A DNA stretch of 64,000 bases from Phlebiopsis flavidoalba (Eukaryota; Basidiomycota; Agaricomycetes; Polyporales; Phanerochaetaceae), in the NCBI GenBank assembly GCA_035772785.1, contig JAOCPU010000011.1, positions 616,883-680,882 of the forward strand. Direction: 5' to 3'. The first letter of the stretch is position 1, and each line of letters opens with the position of its first letter. Below are positions 28,054 through 37,815 of the stretch, piece by piece. The position numbers and the translations under genes were made by a program. The notes under the pieces were generated by a model. It was not told the origin of the DNA and did no database searches. It worked only from the letters and a program-made list of their open reading frames with translations.

Positions 28054-29111
28054 ATGGTGCGCGATTACTCCCGCTCCCCTCGCCGCTCACACCACAACGA
28101 CCGGCCTGACAGTCGCTCAAAACACTCACGACGCGACTACGACGAACCGCCGCATCGCGATCGGCGGCCCGCGCGTGAGCACGACCGACGAAGAGACGAC
28201 CGCCCCCGTGACGAGCCACGATCGAGCCGAGGTCGCGACGCCCCGCGAGCGCGACTACGACCGTGTGGGATCAAGTCGCAGAGACAGGGAGAGACGGACA
28301 GAGGCAGGGACCGGACTGAGCGTGACGGCCGCTCGCGTCGGTCGGCTTCTCCGCGGCGTCGTTCGCGCTCGAAATCACGCTCGCGGTCGCCCGATCCGGA
28401 GGACAAGGCGAAAGCCGAATTTCAAGCCGTCGGGCCTGCTCGCGGCTGCGACGAGACGGTCGAGCACAAGGACGGGACGAAGACGGTGCTCAAGTACCAC
28501 GAGCCGCCGGAGGCGCGGAAGCCGCTGGTCGGCTGGCGGCTGTATGTGTTCAAGGGGCAGGACCAGACGGGTACGTGGGTCTGATTCTGCCTTGTTGCGT
28601 GCGGCTAATTGTGTGTCTGTGCGTTAGAGGTCCTGCACATACATCGCCAGAGCGCGTATTTGGTGGGCAGAGATCGCCTGGTGGCGGACATTGCCATCGA
28701 GCATCCCCGTCATGTTCAAAGCAGCATGCCGCCATTCAGTGTACGACCTTGCTCTCTCATTTCCGAGTTAAGCTCTGATGAGTGATATCTAGTTCGACAG
28801 GTGCATGAGAAAAATGAATTTGGGGATGTGAAGGCGGTCGTAAAGTGCGCCGTATACAGCTTCGCTTAACTAGTTGATACATTAACCTCTCGACCACAGG
28901 CCATATATCATTGACCTCGAATCAACCAAACGGAACCTTTGTCAACGGCGAAGAGATTCCGGCATCCAGATATGTCGAGTTTGAAGCTCAGTGACGGTTC
29001 GTTGTTCCTTTCAATTGAGTATGCTCGTGCTGATGACAAGGGTGCACGCCAGTCGTCAAGTTCGGGGAATCGCAGAGAGAATACGTCCTGCTGTCGGAAG
29101 ACGCCGCATAG
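28054..29111 (+). CDS. FHA-domain splicing-related protein (SNIP1 / Pml1-like)
   Basis: SNIP1/Pml1/DAWDLE proteins bind phosphopeptides through an FHA domain and act in pre-mRNA retention and splicing or small-RNA biogenesis. The start at 28054 begins MVRDYSRSPRRSHHNDRPDS, a nuclear Arg/Ser/Asp-rich tail of about 120 residues with many RS dipeptides. The family linker GTKTVLKYHEPPEARKPLVG (about 28475) and YVFKGQ follow. After an intron, HRQSAYLVGRDRLVADIAIE is the FHA core with its phospho-binding GR. The SCSKQHAAIQ, EKNEFGDVK, and YIIDLESTNGTFVNG pieces complete the FHA fold (28690-28950). The end VKFGESQREYVLLSEDAA stops at 29111. Four small indels are seen (near 28706, 28796, 28929 and 28980), three of them extra bases. 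Length about 250 residues, normal for the family. Confidence 0.85.
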
Positions 29112-29825
29112 GCACTCTGGGGGATCTGTCTCTTGTCCTCTGCCCATTTCGAATTTACTTGCTCTGGCCCTCTCGCATTTGTCCACCGATCCGGACGCAC
29201 GTCGCGGGCCTGTAGCATTAGCATGCCGCCGCAGAGAGACGCATGGAAGGGGCGAGTGATATCTGCGCAGGCCGATTATATGCAGTGAATGGCATATTCC
29301 CAGCCGACTCTCACTCTGGTGAACGTGCACGTATGATGCTGATACTCGGGAGCAGTCGCGCTCTTCCCTGCCTCTGCGCGCGCAGGGAAGCCGGACAAGG
29401 TAGGACAAGGTTACGGCCTGAACGCTTCAAGCTCAACGTTCATCGTTTAGCGTTTGGACATACACACGCCAGACATGACACACGTCGGATCTCTCGCCCG
29501 CGCGAATGGGAAGGTTAGAGTTGGGTGGCCACCGGGCCAGAGGCATTTGACCCCGACGACAAATCCTTCCCACAGCCGTACAGGGGCAGCGACCGGAAAT
29601 TCGCACGATGCAGCGAGAGCCTTTTCCGAATGCGTGTGTGCTAGGGTCTGGTGCATGCTCGTACGACGGTGGCGAGCCTCTTCCAAGCACCCCATGAGAT
29701 CGCCCCGCATGGCGCGGCGTCCGTCTTCGCTGCGTCGAATAGCAGATGGGATTCCCCGAGCCCTAACGAGAAGAAGAAAAAAGATGGAATACGAACATGT
29801 GTGTTTCTATAGATGATGATGTGTT
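29112..29825. other. Convergent intergenic region
   Basis: About 0.7 kb between two convergent genes, expected to hold both 3' UTRs and terminators. Open frames up to 120 codons occur on both strands but show no family signature. Confidence 0.5.
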
Positions 29826-32221
29826 CTAGAGTTTAGCCTTCCCGCCCTCTGCGGCCTGCTCCTTCGCGGCCTGCTCCATCATGGCGCGCGTCTCGGTCGC
29901 CGCCTCGGCGAGGTAGTGCTTGAGCTCCTTTGTGCGCTGCTTGAGGCTCGTGACTGTCCAGCGGATATAGTCGTCGCCGATGCTGTATGACAGACCGTAG
30001 CCGTCGGGCACAACTGCATCACTACCATTAATAGTTTTCCACAACAGAGGAAACGAGAGACTTGCCTTCGCCGTAGCCCCAGCCGTCGAGCGTCGGCGAC
30101 GAGAGGTTCGACGTCGAGAGCTCCCAGTGGTTCGTCCGCGAGAACGCCGGGTCCTCGTAGATCGGCGGCACTGGCTCGCCATCCTTGAGCATCTTCTTGA
30201 GCCCGAACAGATGGCGGTCGACGCCCTGCCCGTCCGCGGCCCACGCCGCATACTGCAAGTGGCGCGCAACCGCCTTGCGGAAGAGCTCCGCGCGCTTCGC
30301 GGCCTGCACGCCGTCAGCTACGCCTTCGAAGGAGAGGGGGGACACGCACAGAGACGTCGGGGTCGAGCATCGCCTCGGCCCAGGCGCGGCTCTCGTTGCT
30401 CGCGGCGCGGATGACCTCCGTGCGGCCCTGCGCGTACTTGCGCGTCTGGGCGCTCTCGTAGCACACGCCCGGGCGGCCGGCGAGCTTGTGGAACGCGAGC
30501 TGCTTGACGAGCTGCGCCCACGCGTCGGGCGACGTCTTGAACGTCTTGATGTACTCCTTGCCGTAACCCTCGTAGTGCAGCACCTCGAGCTCGTGTGCGC
30601 CGACGAGCGCGTCCAAAGTGCGACTCCGCGGCGCGGATGGCGGTCAGGCAGGGGGCGTCGAGCTCGAAGGGGAGCTCGGGTGGGCGCGGCGAGGGTTTCC
30701 TTGTGTGGACGCGCCGGAGAGGTCGACCTTGCCGGCTTGCAGCGCGCCGAGCGCGAACTCGGTCATGCGCAGCGTCGGCGTGCCGTCCATGCACGAGTGC
30801 TCGCCCAGGAAGCCGGACTTGCCGTTCTCGAACACAATGACTGTCTCTCCCGTCAGAAATACGCGTATACACCCAGATAGAGAATTAAAACGCACGTTGG
30901 TGCTTGTCGTAGAACCGGTTACGCCCGTCGCCGACCCAGCAGCCCCAGCTCGTCTGCTCGCGCGTGACCGGCGCGCTGTCGTCCAGGCACACTACAACCA
31001 TCGCGCCCTCGATCGCCTCGAGCGACGTTTTTGTTCCGCGGAGATGCCTTGAGCAAGGCTTCGCGTTGCCTAGACGAACAAAAAAAAGACGAACAAGCGT
31101 GAGCAGACAGCGGCGCGCAGGCACGCAGATGCAGACAGGAAACACGCACGTCGGCCCAGACGTCGCGGTTCTCCGACGTCAGTCGCGCAACCACGGGTGC
31201 CGCGGGGCTCGGTGCCCGCCATCTCGATCACCCGTGCGATCTGTGCCTCGAGCTCGGGCACGGAGAGCTCGCGGCCGGTGGGCGTCGCGAGCGGGACGAG
31301 GAAGAACTTGTTCTTGCGCACGAAGACGACGTGGTTGTGCGCCGCGGGGTCGAATTGCGTGCGGTGTCGGAGGGCTTGACGGGGTAGCGGCATGCGTGGA
31401 AGCTGCTGGGGTCAGTGCGCGAAAAAGAGGAGAAGAGGGAGGGGCATACAGCCATTTGTACGAGTCCATCGCGAGGGGTGCACCGCGGATCTTTTCTGGT
31501 TCTAGTGTTTGCTATAGGTGTGTTCAATAGCGTCCACACTCGTACCACCGTCTTGAACTCACCTCTCTACCAGCGAACGGAACGCCAGTGTAGCCTTGAG
31601 CAGCTCCGCCGCCCGCCGCGCCTGGCTCGGGCGGCGCACGTCGTCTTTGTGGACATAAAAGTAGCTCACATAGACGACGACAGGGTCGCGATAGCCCATA
31701 TACGCCGCCTCATTCCACCAGTCCGCGAGCCAGCTCTTCGTCTCCGGGTCCGCGCGCGCGCGCGCCTCGGAGCCGCTTTCTGCAGGCGTCCTCGCCTGCT
31801 CGCTCCCCGCAAACGCCTCGACAGCCTTCTGGGTGCTGGCAAACTCGGAAGACGACGGTGAGGTGCGGCCGCACGCTCTCGAGGTATTTTGCCGTGGTAG
31901 ACGCGAGAGGCGGGACGGGCAGCCGGGGGAGGCCCGCCTCGAAACGCAGCATCGGGCCCGCGGCGGGGTCCTCGGTGTACGCGTGCTCCCCCTTTCTGGG
32001 CGCGCTCGACTTGAAAGTCGCAGGTTTGGGCATACTTGCGGGATAGCGGTGCTGTGTGCTTGTATTAATACGGGTGTACAGCACAGCGCGAGCGACGGTG
32101 CTCCGTGCGCTGCAGGCCGTCCGAGATGCGACGGAGCACCGTGCGCTCCCACGCCTGGACTCACCGGGAGGCGTGCGGACACGGCGCGGGATCTGGGGCT
32201 CGACGACGCGAGCCTGAGCAT
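29826..32221 (-). CDS. CAT2: Carnitine O-acetyltransferase, mitochondrial/peroxisomal
   Basis: Transfers acetyl groups between CoA and carnitine, letting acetyl units move between peroxisome and mitochondrion. Exon 1 (32165-32221) encodes MLRLASSSPRSRAVSARLP, a basic amphipathic mitochondrial presequence. A 113-bp intron follows, then an in-frame second Met at 32033 (MPKPATFKSSAPRKGEHAY). Family landmarks: LASTTAKYLESVRPHL, the WWNEAAYMGYRDPVVV segment (about 31700), RNKFFLVPL, GAMVVVCLDDSAPV and SWGCWVGDGRNRFYDKHQ. The active-site block is SGFLGEHSCMDGTPTLRMTE (about 30755-30815), with the catalytic His in EHS. The C-terminal half has GHELEVLHYEGYGKEYIK-like text, GRTEVIRAASNESRAWAEAM and HWELSTSNLSSP. 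It ends GGKAKL, a PTS1-type peroxisomal signal, at 29826. Frames break in several places. A dual location through alternative starts is likely. Confidence 0.9.
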
Positions 32222-32726
32222 GGGAGTGCGGGGTGTGAGCAGCAGTGCGCGGGGAAGCGGGAGGGTGTGCTGCTCTCCGGCCGACCTGTGTGGGGTATTT
32301 GATCTGGGGGTGAATTTGACGGCGCGCTTCAAATTCGAGGCTAGTACAGGGGTTGCGCGGTCAGCTGAGCGTGTGCCGGGTGCGGGGGTGCAGGGATCGC
32401 TGGAGGTGCTGGTCGTCGTTGGGGGAGTGGGCGAGATATATAGGTGCGATGCTGGATCCGGCGCCGGAGAGGTCACGGTCGTTCCCATGTTGATTCACGA
32501 CGTAGCCCAACAATTTGAGACGTGTGCGTCGCGGTCGCGGTGATTTTCGTCCGACGCCATTATTTCAGAGGGTGCTGAGAGGAGCTTAAAATCGTGTATA
32601 TTATAGTAGAGGACAGAGATGAGGTCGCTCAGGGTCACTCAAATCACGTCGAAGCAGCACCGTGAGCGTGAGCACGGCAAAGCGCGTCTCCCACAGCTTG
32701 TTCTCCTACCACGACCTCCTGCAAAG
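32222..32726. promoter_or_regulatory. Divergent intergenic region CAT2 / phosducin-like
   Basis: About 0.5 kb between divergent starts. TATATAGG lies at about 32436-32443 and GTATATTATAG near 32595. The first, on the minus strand, could serve CAT2 but is over 200 bp from its start. Functional assignment is inference. Confidence 0.4.
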
Positions 32727-34000
32727 ATGCCAGACATCATCGTACGCAATCTTCTACCGCCTACTCTATCGTGCTGATCATCATACTACAGGATGGCAAC
32801 ATCGAGGACCTCGTCCTCCTCCGGCAAGCTCTTCAACCACCCTCGCGCAGCTCCTCGCCGATGCGCTCCCGCTCGCCCTCGGCCGACGGACCCGCACACT
32901 GGGCCGGCGACGACTACGACTACGACTCGGACGCTGAGCGGCGGCGCGTGCACGCGGACCGGCTCGCGCGGCAACAGCGCGAGGCGGACTCGATCGTGGC
33001 ATGGGCCCCGGCCGCACGGGGGTCAAGGGCGTCATCAAGGACCGCAACGAGGCGGCTGGCGCGGCACGCACGAAACGCGCGCAGGAGCTCGACGCGGTCA
33101 ACCGCGCGATGGAGAAGGCGAGCCTGGGGGGCCTCACCTGGGCCGAGGAGGAGCGGGCGATGCAGGCGGAGCGGGCGCGCGCGGAGGGGAGCACGTCGAA
33201 CGCCGCGGCGCGGGGGCATGTTTAGCAAGGGTCGGTTCGGGCATCTCAGAGAGGTCGGCGAGCGCGGGGTTTGTGCCGGCTGTCGAGGGCGAAGACCGCA
33301 ATGTGTGGGTCGTCGTGCACATCTACGACCCGGTGCGTGTTGTCGCGTTTTCGCGCGCTGGGCTGATTACTCATGAGCCGGGGCAGTCGCTGGACCGGTG
33401 TGCGGCGCTGGACGACACGCTGAGCGTTGCCGTCTATGCGCGCGCATGTACACTACGTCGACGAAGTTCTTTGCGTTGCGACGCGCGGCCGAGTGCGCAC
33501 TCGGCCTTTGCGACGTCGAAACCCAAACAGTCGAATATCGCTTGCAACCCCGCGGCCTTCTCGCTGCTACCGGACTGTCCCCCTCTTGGCGGGGAGGGGC
33601 GCAAGATCCTGGTGCCGCGGTCGCCCGCTTCCCTCCGACGATGACGATGAAGAGGACGAGGAGGACGAGGACGAGAGCGGGAGTGACGAGGAGGGTGGGA
33701 AGAGACGAGGTGGTACACGGACGTGCTGCCGACCATGCTCGTGTACCGTGCCGGCGAGCTGGTGCACTCGTGGGTCCTGGGGTCGACTGGGAAGCAAACA
33801 TGGGAGTTGAGGAGCTGCTCCGAAGGTGGCGTTCCTTATTTTACCTTTGCATCAAACCCTGCCTCACATGGCCAAAATAGACACATCGTAGATATTTCCT
33901 CGCGGAGGGCGGCGGGTCGGACGGAAACTGCGGTCTGCCCTCCGACGACGACGGGGACGATCTCGTCTTTAGCGGGAGCGACGATGGGTACGATCTGTAG
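32727..34000 (+). CDS. Phosducin-like protein (thioredoxin-fold chaperone cofactor)
   Basis: Phosducin-like proteins work with the CCT chaperonin in G-beta and tubulin/actin folding. Exon 1 is MPDII (start 32727); a 50-bp intron leads to DGNIEDLVL. The N-terminal part has SPSADGPAHWAGDDYDYDSD and HADRLARQQREADS, then GMGPGRTGVKGVIKDRNEA. MQAERARAEG precedes the thioredoxin-like domain: NVWVVVHIYDP (about 33303), LDRCAALDDTLS (33392), MHPTTKFLR-like residues, GFATSKPKQSN, then KILVPRSPASL. An acidic insert (DDDDEEDEEDEDESGSDEEG) runs at about 33640-33700, followed by LPTMLVYRAGELVHSWV and GVEELLRRWR (33725-33830). After a last intron an acidic tail ends DLVFSGSDDGYDL at 34000. The thioredoxin-type CxxC is absent, normal for the family. 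Several frameshifts. Confidence 0.8.
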
Positions 34001-35080
34001 ACCTAATAATGCGCATCACTGGGCTCCCTCTCGACGCCCCGCTCTCGGTTCCTTGCACGCACGCAGAAAGATTCTTTCCAGCCCCCATCGCCGCATGGCC
34101 TGTTTTCCTGTCACTACGATCCTCGCGACCATCAGCAGACGGACGCGTGCGCAGGGGTCGGCAGCCTGCGCGCCATCACTGAATGGTCATAAGGGGGGGA
34201 GGGGGGGGGGGGGGGGGGGGGGAGGGGGGGGAGGGGGGGGGGGGGGGGGGAGGTGCCGCTCTGGCAGCCAGCCCCGCCCAGACCGCCGCCGCCGCCAGAC
34301 ACTGCCGCCAATGTTTAGCAGTGATTGATGGACCGCTCGCGTGCTCCAGGGGTTCTAAATCCGTAGCTCATTATTTCTGTGTTTTCGTTTTTCTATTCTG
34401 GGCAGCTCTGGGTAGTACACGTCCGAATATCATAGTCGGCCTTACTTTACCAGGTCAAACGTTCCGACAATCAATGTCGCAACTGTCAACGTATTGGGTG
34501 TGGTTCTGCACATGTCGTTTGACGTGTACTGTGAGCACACAAGGAGCGCGCTGCCAAGTGCCTCTTGGTACATCTGCGCTGACGAAGCTGTGCCTGCGCA
34601 CACCCGCTGTCGGCCCGCAGTGTGTGCACACTCTTTCCTTGGATCCTGTCGTCCCACAGTTGGACCGGTATTAGATCCTTTGTGGGGGGCGACTGCCCCT
34701 CGTGCCTGTTGCCCGCCTCGTCTGTATCTCAGTGCATCCCCCATCAGTGGCCTGCATTGACCTATGGCGCGTTCCCCTCGGGGGGCGCACGGCAGCTGTG
34801 CAGGTGCGTACCCCTGCTGTGTGTTTTTGGGACCTTCGCACGTCTTATCCTGGTCGCTACGCGGGCTTTGCTGTCTCTCCGGTTGTCGTGCGCTGGTAAG
34901 TCTTTTGCATTCGAATCTCTTGCATTTCGGTGAAATCATCTCAGTCTATTAATCAACATCATTACGTTTCGTTATAGCAGGTTACTCGGCGCATGCGCAG
35001 CGGTCTAGCCTACTATAATATGCGCAAAATAATTAAAGCAGGCCTGTCGAGCCTGCGCGGACGGGGGGCGCGCGGGCCCG
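34001..35080. other. 1.1 kb without a recognised gene
   Basis: Holds a G-rich tract (separate entry) and open frames up to 165 codons that match nothing I know. It contains the 3' flanks of the two neighbouring genes. A Cys-rich frame at 34494-34760 was tested as a hydrophobin and does not fit. Confidence 0.4.
34193..34253 (+). repeat. G-homopolymer tract (about 60 bp, few A interruptions)
   Basis: Runs of 8 to about 24 G separated by single A bases. It could form G-quadruplex DNA if real, but its purity and the similar tracts at 7548, 40765 and 62362 suggest a base-calling or assembly artefact. Confidence 0.95.
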
Positions 35081-35929
35081 CTAGGCCTGCGGGTTGGACG
35101 CGGTGCGCGTGCGGTCGAGGCTCAGCGGCTGGCGCGTGAACAGCGGCATCGGCGACGCGGCGTCCGAGGTCTTGGTCCGTCGTTCCGGAGGCGTGCGCCG
35201 CGACGCGGGCTCGTTTTGGCGCGCCTGTGTACAACAAAGCATCGTATTTTAAGACTGACGGGTACGTTCGTGGGATAGCGCAGGGAGGGGACCGACACCT
35301 CGAACTGGTATAGGAGCACGTCGGCCGAAGGCCCACTATGCGCGCTGTCGGCGGCGCGGATTCGGGTCGGGGGTCGTGTGTCCGGGCTGCGTGCGCGCTG
35401 ATAGCCCTGCGACGGAGTGGAGGCGGTGGTGGGCGCCCGTCGAAAGCCTGCGGGCCGGGCGGGCGCGTGTTGCGTCCGGAGGGCGGTCGCCCACAGGCAG
35501 AAGCCATATTATGCATCCCGCCTTGACGACGGGCGGCTGAGGCGTGGAGAGGAACTGGCGGGGGCATGCTATCTTGAAGAGGTCGTTCGCACGAGACGGT
35601 GTGGCGAGGGTGGGGTTTGATCGGGAAGCGTCGCCATGAGTGTCCGTTGCCCCGATATTCCGCGGGCGGCATCCGTGCGCCGACGTCAAAGGGTGACGCA
35701 CGGCGGCGGGTGTTTGTGGTCTGTCCAGAGCTTGGCTACAGGAGATATTTAGTGTGATGAGAGTGGCTTGAGAAAACGGTTGTCGACGAACCTGGTAGAC
35801 GTGGGGGAAAGGAAATCGTTGCTCCGCGCTTGGCTTTCGAGGCGGGTACTGGAAAGGGCTGCTCACCGGCGCGGGGGGTCGTTTAAGCGGCCTGCAGGAC
35901 AGGAATGATGCCCAGGAAAAAGTAGACAA
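35081..35929 (-). CDS. Hypothetical Pro/Ser/Arg-rich protein
   Basis: Not recognised. The frame from 35929 (MSTFSWASFLSCRPLKRPPA) reads Pro-rich text and ends PFPHVYQ at a GT donor near 35791. After a plausible acceptor near 35735, three overlapping frames each stay open with Pro-, Arg- and Ser-rich text. The most protein-like exit is FTRQPLSLDRTRTASNPQA, stop at 35081, preceded by DVLLYQFEVSVPSLRYP. No domain is visible. Low complexity makes accidental open frames likely, so both existence and boundaries are uncertain. Confidence 0.35.
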
Positions 35930-37815
35930 GAACTTGCACCGTCCATCATCGGGTAGGGGATGGGGGCGGGCAAGGTGATCTTCGGTTCTTGAGGACAGGC
36001 AGGGTGGGGCTGAGGTCGCCGTGAGCGTTCGAGAGCTCTGTGGCGCAATGGGGATGGTAGGAGCCCAGGTGAGCTAGATGGCACTTAGCATTAAGAGCAG
36101 GCAGCCACCACGGTGCATCAAAGCGGGAATAGGCTGTACAAACGGTGATGGCCCGTTCAAGACCACAGCCGCTCGCCCAACTGTGACGACCGGATTAGCT
36201 TCAGGCTACCGATACTGTTCGACATCATAAAATGTTGATCCTCTACTCTCACGCCTGTGAAGATGTGGAGAGCATGTACCATTGTTCGGATACTGCGGTA
36301 AATGAGCCAGTTAGTGCTGGGACATGCGCCCCCGGGCGACACCTGCAATTGCAGATGCGCGAAAATATGCATGGCGGAGCAGACCTCCTCTGACGCGCCA
36401 CTCGCATAGCGCTGTCGCTTTGCTGCAGCCCCTGGCCGCTGGGTGGCAATCCTCCGAGCAGCCTCCGGATCCACTTGCGGGCCAGATAGCGTTCGCTGAT
36501 ACGCCTTCGCCACCCGCGTTTCACGCACAAGCACAAACCAGGCACCACCTGCCCAGCTCGCGCGCGGCGGATACCAGCGCGCCCCCGCCTCCGGCCTGGG
36601 ACGATTCGCGGCTGCCCGGTTCCCAGCTACCATAGAGTTCTTCTTCAGCCCACTCCAATCTTACAGCCGCCATGATCGAGTGTCGCGGGACGCGCAGACA
36701 TATCTTCGGTACCTCCTCCTCCCTGGTCGCGTGAGACTGCTCGCTGCCTGCTTTAGCTCGTGGCGGCTTGCCGGCGACGAGCGTCGGTAATGGACGACCT
36801 GCATGCGCAGAAGCAGCCGGAGCTGTGGTCCACGCGCCTGACACCCGACGAGTCCGAGCCTTCAGTCCGCTGCTGGCCCGGTGACGACACGTTCAATGCG
36901 TACTTCCCCCCACTCCACCTTCCGCCTCCCATGCACACATATCTGCAATCAGCCCAGATCTTTTTCAATGGGCGAGGATCAGATCCTGCAAAGCAGGTTC
37001 GTGATGCACATCCCACACGCACATTAACAACTAAGGTTGCGGCTGCCGAAGCATGCATGTCCCACGGCGGCGATTCCCGACGGAAGCCCATTGTATGCGG
37101 CTGCGTGCCCCCGCCGCGAGCGAGCGACGCAGACGTGTGAGCTCTGCATTTCCCGGATTAAGGACCGCCTGGCATGGCCGCGTCGTGGGTCGCCTACAAA
37201 TTCCGTACCGCTGCCAGGGCACCCGCGCGATACATACTACCCACCGTTTTCCGTGTCTGCGGTTGCTGCAACAGCGTCACGTGGTGCGCTTGTCGAGGCC
37301 AGTGGCAGGCGCCGCTGCTCCCCATCAGCCCTGTTCCGTGCTGCCTCTGCACATTCCACAGATAGTATTCCCAAACTCGCGCTGTTGATGTCCGCATTCA
37401 AATTGGGAGGGCGACATGCCTATATCGCGACGGCTAAGCGAAGTGTGAAGCGGCGGCGGATCGGTCAGCGACACAGCACTACGATAGGGATCGTTACTCA
37501 CGAAACATGCCTGATATCCCTAGTTATTCCCCACTCGCCTATCGGTCAGCAGCCCATCGGTGGTCTTAGAGCCAACTCGCTTGCGCACAAGATTGAGGAT
37601 CACGGTGAGCCCGTCGCGCGCTGGACCTCTAACCAGAGGAACCGTTCACGGAAATTTTTCCCTCCGGTCTACGGGAGGCCGAATCGCTCGCCATTTATCG
37701 TCACAATTGCTTTGGCGCCTCGTAGGAATAGGCAAGGGATCGCGTCTGTCCCTGCCGCTCGAGCGACACTCCCATCGCGCCGTCTTGTCCACTCTTTCTC
37801 TCACACAGCCAACCG
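35930..37815. other. 1.9 kb without a recognised gene
   Basis: Includes the longest unexplained single open frame on the plus strand (37037-37819, 260 codons) and others at 36157-36633 (-) and 36760-37140 (+). Composition is Arg/Ser/Pro-rich as expected from GC-rich non-coding DNA, and no motif or conserved splice pattern was found. The 260-codon frame also runs into the start of the next gene. The last 300 bp should carry the promoter of the PPPDE gene. Confidence 0.4.

Noticed and set aside
34494..34760. Possible hydrophobin (Cys-rich frame)
   Set aside because: Cysteines do not follow the C-CC-C-C-CC-C spacing, there is no signal peptide and the middle is not hydrophobic in the required way.
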